Part shown: in pieces, positions 59,560-64,000 of the stretch
Layout: every line of letters begins with the position of its first letter
How positions within the stretch are numbered: the stretch's first letter is position 1
Source of the DNA: Achatina immaculata
Taxonomy: Eukaryota; Mollusca; Gastropoda; Stylommatophora; Achatinidae
Reading direction: 5' to 3'
NCBI GenBank assembly: GCA_009760885.1
Contig: CM019709.1
Location: forward strand, 31,826,906-31,890,905
DNA length: 64,000 nt
The notes under the pieces: model-generated
What the model was told of the DNA's origin: nothing
The model's input: only the letters and a program-made list of their open reading frames with translations
Database searches by the model: none
Translations under genes and position numbers: made by a program

Positions 59560-60115
59560 TCTTCACATTAATTCTCTGCATTTCTCTACTATTAATCTTA
59601 TATTAAATATATGATCTCCTATTCCTCTTCCTCGTCTAAAACCAGCTTGGACCATATTGATTTCTCCTTCTATTTTCTTTCTATGTCTACCCATTATGAA
59701 TTTTAATAGAATTTTACTGGCATGATTAATCAGAACAACAATTCTGTAGTTTGTGCATAATTTCAGGTTACCTTTTTTCGGCAATGGTATGAGTATAGTT
59801 CTTTTCCATTCTTTTACCCAAATACCTGAATGCCATATCTTTTTACATAGTGCATGATAGATTGTAGCACATTCCTTTCCTCCTGCCTTAATGAATTCAG
59901 CTGTTATCTCATCACATCCCGGTGATTTACCATTTTTCAGACTGTCTATTGCCCATAAAACTTCTTCACTTGTTGGTTCTGGTTCTTTCTCGATCAATAA
60001 TAATTCACACTATTGATTTTAGCCTTCACATTCAGTTGTATCATACATTTCTCTACAATATTCCTTCCATCTTTCTAGAATTTACTCTGTTTATGTCAAG
60101 GTCTTTCCCATTTTG
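59560..60115 (-). mobile_element. Non-LTR family C internal fragment
   Basis: A 144-codon minus frame reads NGKSPGCDEITAEFIKAGG, KEWKRTILIPLPKKGNLKL, VQAGFRRGRGIGDHIFNIRL. It shows the uninterrupted site (CAAATACCTGAATGCCATAT at about 59,819) into which family B inserted in the 14.4-20.1 kb copy. It may continue past 60,366. Confidence 0.85.
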
Positions 60116-60123
60116 TCACGATT

Positions 60124-60358
60124 CATTCATTCATTCATTCATTTGCATGTCCCTTGCGGAACTTTGCCTCCTTAACAGCACTTCTGTAGGCCTCTCGGTT
60201 GTGAGCAAGATGGCCTGCTGCTGATGCATCCATTTACAGATCATCAACGATGTCTTGCAGCCATCGTCGTCCTGGTCTTCATCTCTTTCTTTTTATGTTT
60301 AATATGTCCAAAATATTTAAGTTTTCTCCCTTTAATTCTCTTTACTAGCCAAACTTCT
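60124..60358 (-). mobile_element. Family C 3' fragment inserted in family C
   Basis: Flanked by TCACGATT at 60,116-60,123 and 60,359-60,366. It carries only the C-terminus and the ATTCATTCATTCATTC tail. Confidence 0.75.
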
Positions 60359-60585
60359 TCACGATTAACCATATTAAATACTGATAATAAATAAAGTGAT
60401 TCTCGGGAGCCATTAACTCTTTCATGTCCTGAATAAGAGTAGTTTATTACAGCTTTGCTTACCTATTATTTTGAACTAGATATAAAATTTAGTATTTTAT
60501 TGACATCAGAGTTAAATTTATGAAGATAATTTATTAATTAAGATACAGGTAAAGTGAATAAATTTTCCCTTATATTTCATCAGTC

Positions 60586-61110
60586 ATAACCCTTGTATCG
60601 GACGCTAGTCTTTTAAATGTTTGACACAGAACAGGGGATAGTTAATCGACCAGGAACATGATAACCCTTGTATCGGACGCTAGTCTTTTAAATGTTTGAC
60701 ACAGAACAGGGGATAGCTAATCGACCAGGAACATGATAACCCTTGTATCGGACGCTAGTCTTTTAAATGTTTGACACAGAACAGGGGATAGCTAATCGAC
60801 CAGGAACATGATAACCCTTGTATCGGACGCTAGTCTTTTAAATGTTTGACACAGAACAGGGGATAGTTAATCGACCAGGAACATGATAACCCTTGTATCG
60901 GACTCTAGTCTTTTAAATGTTTGACACAGAACAGGGGATAGTTAATCGACCAGGAACATGATAACCCTTGTATCGGACTCTAGTCTTTTAAATGTTTGAC
61001 ACAGAACAGGGGATAGTTAATCGACCAGGAACATGATAACCCTTGTATCGGACTCTAGTCTTTTAAATGTTTGACACAGAACAGGGGATAGTTAATCGAC
61101 CAGGAACATG
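60586..61110. repeat. 75-bp tandem repeat, seven copies
   Basis: Unit starts ATAACCCTTGTATCGGACGC and ends TCGACCAGGAACATG. Copies are almost identical; the first four read GGACGCTAG and the last three GGACTCTAG. Confidence 0.95.
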
Positions 61111-61166
61111 ATCTTCGAAAAGATGGTAATCACGCCGCCCATTATTGAGCATTGCGTGGGAAATAT

Positions 61167-61572
61167 GCATATGAAACCTGGACACTTAACAAAACAGCTG
61201 AGAAACACATAAATGCATTTGAATGTAAATGCTACAGAAGAGTTCTTCAGATATCATGGACACACAAAAAGAACAAATATATCCATATTACAAGAACTTA
61301 ATATTGAAGAAGGCTGGCTAATAAAGAGGATTAAACAAAGAAAACTTAAATATTTTGGACACATTAAACGCCATGATAATCTAGAGAGGACCGTATTTGA
61401 AGGGCACATAGTAGGAAAAAGAAAGCAGACCACGGCGAAGATGGCTGCAAGACATCGTTGATGATCTGCAGATGGATGCCGCAGCAGCAGGCCATCTTGT
61501 TCACAACAGAAAGGCCTACAGGAGTGCTGTTAGGGAGGCAAAGTTCCGCAAGGGACATGCAAATGAATGACT
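61167..61572 (+). mobile_element. Non-LTR family C, 3' fragment
   Basis: Flanked by GTGGGAAATAT at 61,156-61,166 and 61,573-61,583. A frame reads TNISILQELNIEEGWLIKRI and RKLKYFGHIKRHDNLERT, then breaks. The tail is AAATGAATGACT. Confidence 0.88.
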
Positions 61573-61689
61573 GTGGGAAATATACGCGTGACAAATGCCA
61601 TGATTTTTTTGCGCTATTAGAAAGGATGTTATTCTGCACAAATTTAACAAACAGAAACCAGTGACATAGCACCGTGATATGTGGTTAGC

Positions 61690-61918
61690 CTAAAAAGTAT
61701 GAAGCACTTAAGACATGAGAGAAAAAATAATAAAGAGATACCGTGTCTCACAAACACAGACTCCACTAGGACAAGCAATCGCCCAGCCACGATAGAACAA
61801 CGTACTATCATTTCGGTCACCTTGCATCTCTTACCTCCTAGTGGAGTTCGTGATCGAGTCATGATCGTTCCGTTACCATTTTTCTTTCTCGCACGCCCAA
61901 AGTGGGTTGTATTTTGAA
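61690..61918. mobile_element. Family P-like inverted repeat, diverged
   Basis: The left arm GACATGAGAGAAAAAATAAT ... GACTCCACTAGG faces the right arm CCTAGTGGAGTTCGTGATCG ... TTTTTCTTTCTCGCACGCC. The layout equals family P but the B box is degraded. Confidence 0.6.
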
Positions 61919-62117
61919 GGGCCAGCCTTACTAATTTGTGCTCTTAGTAAATCTGATTGCAGCTATGCCCCTCAGTGTTCAGTACTGCTGCCTTCTGAGG
62001 CGTGCACCCTACTCGATTGCTTAACTGACCTGATGATAACACCGGTCCAGTTTATAAGATAAAATCCAGTGCCCTTCCTCATTATCAATCCCAGAATTCA
62101 GCTAATTCAGCACCTAC

Positions 62118-62313
62118 CATCATGCAGGGAACTGGCCAGCTTTGAGAAAGCCCTGAAAGTAGGAATGTAGAATGTGTGATTCGGAAGGGGCCAGGCGACT
62201 GATCGGACTTCGGACATGTTGGCATCCTTGATACCAAAGGCATATACCTGCAGCTGAGGTCCTTCAGAAGTTACATTCCAGCCTTGGTCCCAAACCAGCG
62301 AACGCAGCTGAAT
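62118..62313 (-). CDS. vWA domain exon (C-terminal part), SVEP1-like
   Basis: The 196-bp exon follows an acceptor ending TATTTGCAG and ends at donor GTAGGTG. It enters in phase 0 and leaves in phase 1. The reading contains EGPQLQVYAFGIKDANMSE and TFRAFSKLASSLHDG, matching the final strand and helix of a vWA domain (the 'V-x-V-Y-A-F-G-I' strand is typical). The next module after it is an EGF, as in SVEP1. Confidence 0.87.
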
Positions 62314-62319
62314 CTGCAA

Positions 62320-62810
62320 ATAGCAAAGACAGAAAATCTGACTCGTCAAACAGCAGCTAACAGAGATACATCTATAAATACCAAAGAACATATAGATGAT
62401 CTCCCGACTTAACTACCACTCTTGTTTGTTGTTGTTGTTTTTTTAACATTGAAATTCAACAAAAATTTCGACAAATACTCGTAGTAGCGAGTTTGATCGT
62501 TGTTATTCTAATATTTAGGATTACATCGATGTGAACTGGTGTCGTACGTTAGAAATCACTTTGCAGCTGGAAACTACCAAAAAGTAGGCCCAAACGGCCG
62601 CTAGCCCAGGTAGAATTCTAGAAAATCTACAGCATCATGGAGATTGGCGCTTAGAGTGTGTATGCTGACTGCGACACTGGTTCTGATGTGCTAGAGTTGA
62701 AGGCCGAGCAGAAGATCTTGACTGCGATGAAGCCATTTCCAAACAAACAAGCAAACAATCAAACAAACAAATAAATGAGGACAGCACCAGCAACTAAAAC
62801 ACTGATTTAC
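62320..62810. other. Intron within the vWA domain
   Basis: No repeat family recognised apart from a CAAACAAACAA-type tract near 62,738-62,773. Confidence 0.5.
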
Positions 62811-62954
62811 CGAGGCCCTGATTGGCGGGGGCCCAATATTTGATTTGCCGTTTGTAATGACAATCACCGCCTTCTTGGCGTTAGCTCGGGATCTTAAGAC
62901 CACATCCACAGCAAGAAGAAGGGCTCCATGGGTCGACGAGTATCCAGAGGGGAC
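62811..62954 (-). CDS. vWA domain exon (middle part), SVEP1-like
   Basis: The 144-bp exon is bounded by an acceptor ending TCCAG and a donor starting GTAAATCAG, and gives 48 codons in phase 0. It reads VPSGYSSTHGALLLAVDVV, then KKAVIVITNGKSN. This is the part of a von Willebrand A domain that holds the conserved MIDAS-type threonine (in SSTHGAL) and the hydrophobic strand before the usual TDG; here the aspartate is replaced by asparagine (TNG), which could weaken metal binding. The first half of the domain, with the DxSxS loop, is not seen in the last kilobase of the window and must lie upstream. It joins the next exon in frame (IRAS/IQLRSL). Confidence 0.85.
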
Positions 62955-63069
62955 CTGGACAATGACAACAAAATATGAGAGAATCGTATACCCTGAGACT
63001 AAACATAAAACATTACAGGTAATGATCATACCTGACTTACTTGACTTTATCTTTCCTCTTGTACCGTGA

Positions 63070-63330
63070 AGTGTAGAGAGAAGATGCAGTTGGCGTTCTG
63101 GGGCCAAATGGGTGGCCTCATTGACGGTCAAGCCAAAATTAGTGAGTGTTTCTCCGATACCATCTATCCATCTCTTTCTGGGTCTTCCTCATGATCTGTG
63201 TCCTGTAGCTCTTTGCTTGAAGACTCTCGTGAGTTGGCTGTGGGTGTGTCATTCTCATTAAGTGACCGGACCACGTGATTCTTTGCTTCTCTGTGGTGTC
63301 GTGGAGATGATATAGTTTCTACTATCTGTC
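63070..63330 (-). mobile_element. Decayed LINE C-terminal fragment
   Basis: The minus strand reads RKRWIDGIGETLTNFGLTVN and EATHLAPERQ, resembling the C-terminal tail of RTE-like polyproteins. Broken; family not assigned. Confidence 0.5.
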
Positions 63331-63404
63331 TTATGGTGTCATTTCTTAGCTCATTGATTTCTTAGATCATACAATAAATACATTATACTACAGTAGAGAG
63401 ATTC

Positions 63405-63716
63405 AGTATTATACAGGAGACGCTGTTTCAAGACCGGGAGGGGAAAGAACAAGAAAAAAATTCAACAGCTTATAGACCTCTGGGCGATATGACCCGAAAG
63501 GCAGTGACCTACTGAAGGGTGTCAGCACCCAGGGAGAGGAAGACAAATTTCGCCATTTCTGATGCCAATTTTTAAGAGTCTGAGTGAAACCTGAGACCTT
63601 TCTGGTGTCGTGATAAAAGAAAAAAGAAATCCTCATTCCTGGGACTTGAATCCGGTACCACCGGGTTATTAGACAGAGCGCCCATCCACTCAGCCAATCA
63701 AGCCGCTATATGGTAG
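63405..63716 (-). mobile_element. tRNA-derived SINE
   Basis: The minus strand begins with a tRNA-like head: A box TTGGCTGAGTGGATGGGCGC and B box CGGATTCAAGTCCC (63,635-63,710), followed by a ~230-bp body. The overlapping 75-codon open frame is an artefact. Confidence 0.7.
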
Positions 63717-64000
63717 ACTAAATAATAAGATTGTTTAATGGTGAACTTCTTTTATATTAATCCTCTGGCACCCTCTGTAATTCTGTTAGACTTAAAGGCA
63801 GATGAAAAATTGTCCTTTCTTTGAATGGCAAAGCGGGAAATTGAGAGGGGGGGTTAGTGCGACTTGAAGGAGACATTTTGTCCATAGCAGTTGTTTAGTA
63901 TACGCAGGAGACGCACAAATCAAATGTCGTTTGGTTAACTTCAACAGACAGGCGGCCAACAACTGGCTCGTTCAAAAATATTCTCAACAACGGCGGTTCA
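63717..64000. other. Intron, nothing recognised
   Basis: No vWA first-half exon could be found here, nor any repeat family. Confidence 0.4.

Larger units (their letters stand above)
2549..62954 (-). other. SVEP1/polydom-like gene, 15 internal exons (gene span in window)
   Basis: The minus strand carries 15 exons whose borders are AG/GT and whose phases join without a break. Module order is vWA (second half), EGF, CCP, CCP, CCP, HYR, HYR, CCP, long linker, GCC2/GCC3 x3, EGF x2. From family knowledge this is the N-terminal order of SVEP1 (polydom), a large secreted matrix protein that binds integrin alpha9beta1 in vertebrates. Most junctions are phase 1-1, as usual for shuffled extracellular modules; the junctions inside the vWA and inside the linker are phase 0. 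The gene is incomplete at both ends: no signal peptide and no pentraxin domain are in the window. Introns run from about 300 bp to about 14 kb and hold nearly all the repeats. Orthology is inferred from architecture; no alignment was run. Confidence 0.85.

Noticed and set aside
62955..63131. Upstream extension of the vWA exon in the same open frame
   Set aside because: The extension reads LINE-like text and lacks vWA features; a good acceptor (TCCAG) sits at 62,955.

Overview
The window is nuclear DNA of an animal: AT-rich, spliced, and heavily loaded with retroelements. Lineage cannot be fixed from sequence alone. A polydom-type gene with many young APE-type (RTE/jockey-like) non-LTR elements, tRNA-derived SINEs and long minisatellites suggests an invertebrate, perhaps a mollusc; this is inference.

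One host gene crosses almost the whole window on the minus strand. Fifteen exons with canonical AG/GT borders and compatible phases were read between 62,954 (5' side) and 2,549 (3' side). Joined in order they encode: second half of a von Willebrand A domain (62.9-62.1 kb), an EGF-like module (58.0 kb), three Sushi/CCP modules (43.8, 43.3, 41.4 kb), two HYR modules (36.4, 34.2 kb), a fourth CCP (30.0 kb), a long poorly conserved linker (25.3-24.3 and 21.4-21.1 kb), three ephrin-receptor-like GCC2/GCC3 cysteine modules on three successive 162-bp exons (12.2, 7.1, 4.4 kb) and two EGF modules (2.7 kb). That is the N-terminal domain order of SVEP1/polydom, a secreted matrix adhesion protein. The signal peptide and first half of the vWA lie beyond 64,000; further EGF, pentraxin and CCP modules are expected below position 1. 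The open stretch in the window is 3,835 bp (1,278 codons plus one base).

The introns are a retroelement graveyard. At least five non-LTR families can be told apart by their 3' tails: A (GAT repeats), F (TTGAT repeats), B (GATGTAA-like), C (AATGA repeats) and E (GAA repeats, with an RNase H domain); D is a sixth, tail not defined. Family A has a near-intact copy at 1-2,282. Several insertions are nested and their target-site duplications can be read directly: B inside C (14.4-20.1 kb), C inside F inside an A-like copy (26.8-29.1 kb), and a GC-rich GAA-tailed element inside a palindromic tRNA-like retroposon inside an A-like copy (36.7-38.9 kb). DNA transposons are represented by a dead mariner, a short hAT MITE, a larger hAT-like unit and two TIR elements.

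Tandem repeats are prominent: 44-bp arrays at 9.2-11.7 kb and 55.1-56.0 kb, 19-bp at 21.6-22.2 kb, 33-bp at 6.3-6.8 kb, 16-bp at 23.2 kb, 75-bp at 60.6-61.1 kb, and a 26-bp array between 45.8 and 52.7 kb. The 44.3-55.1 kb part of the long intron between the first EGF exon and the first CCP exon consists of recent kilobase-scale duplications (X1/X2 and Y1/Y2/Y3) whose junctions fall in the 26-bp array. No CRISPR, bacterial operon or rRNA gene was seen; no clearly functional tRNA gene was seen.
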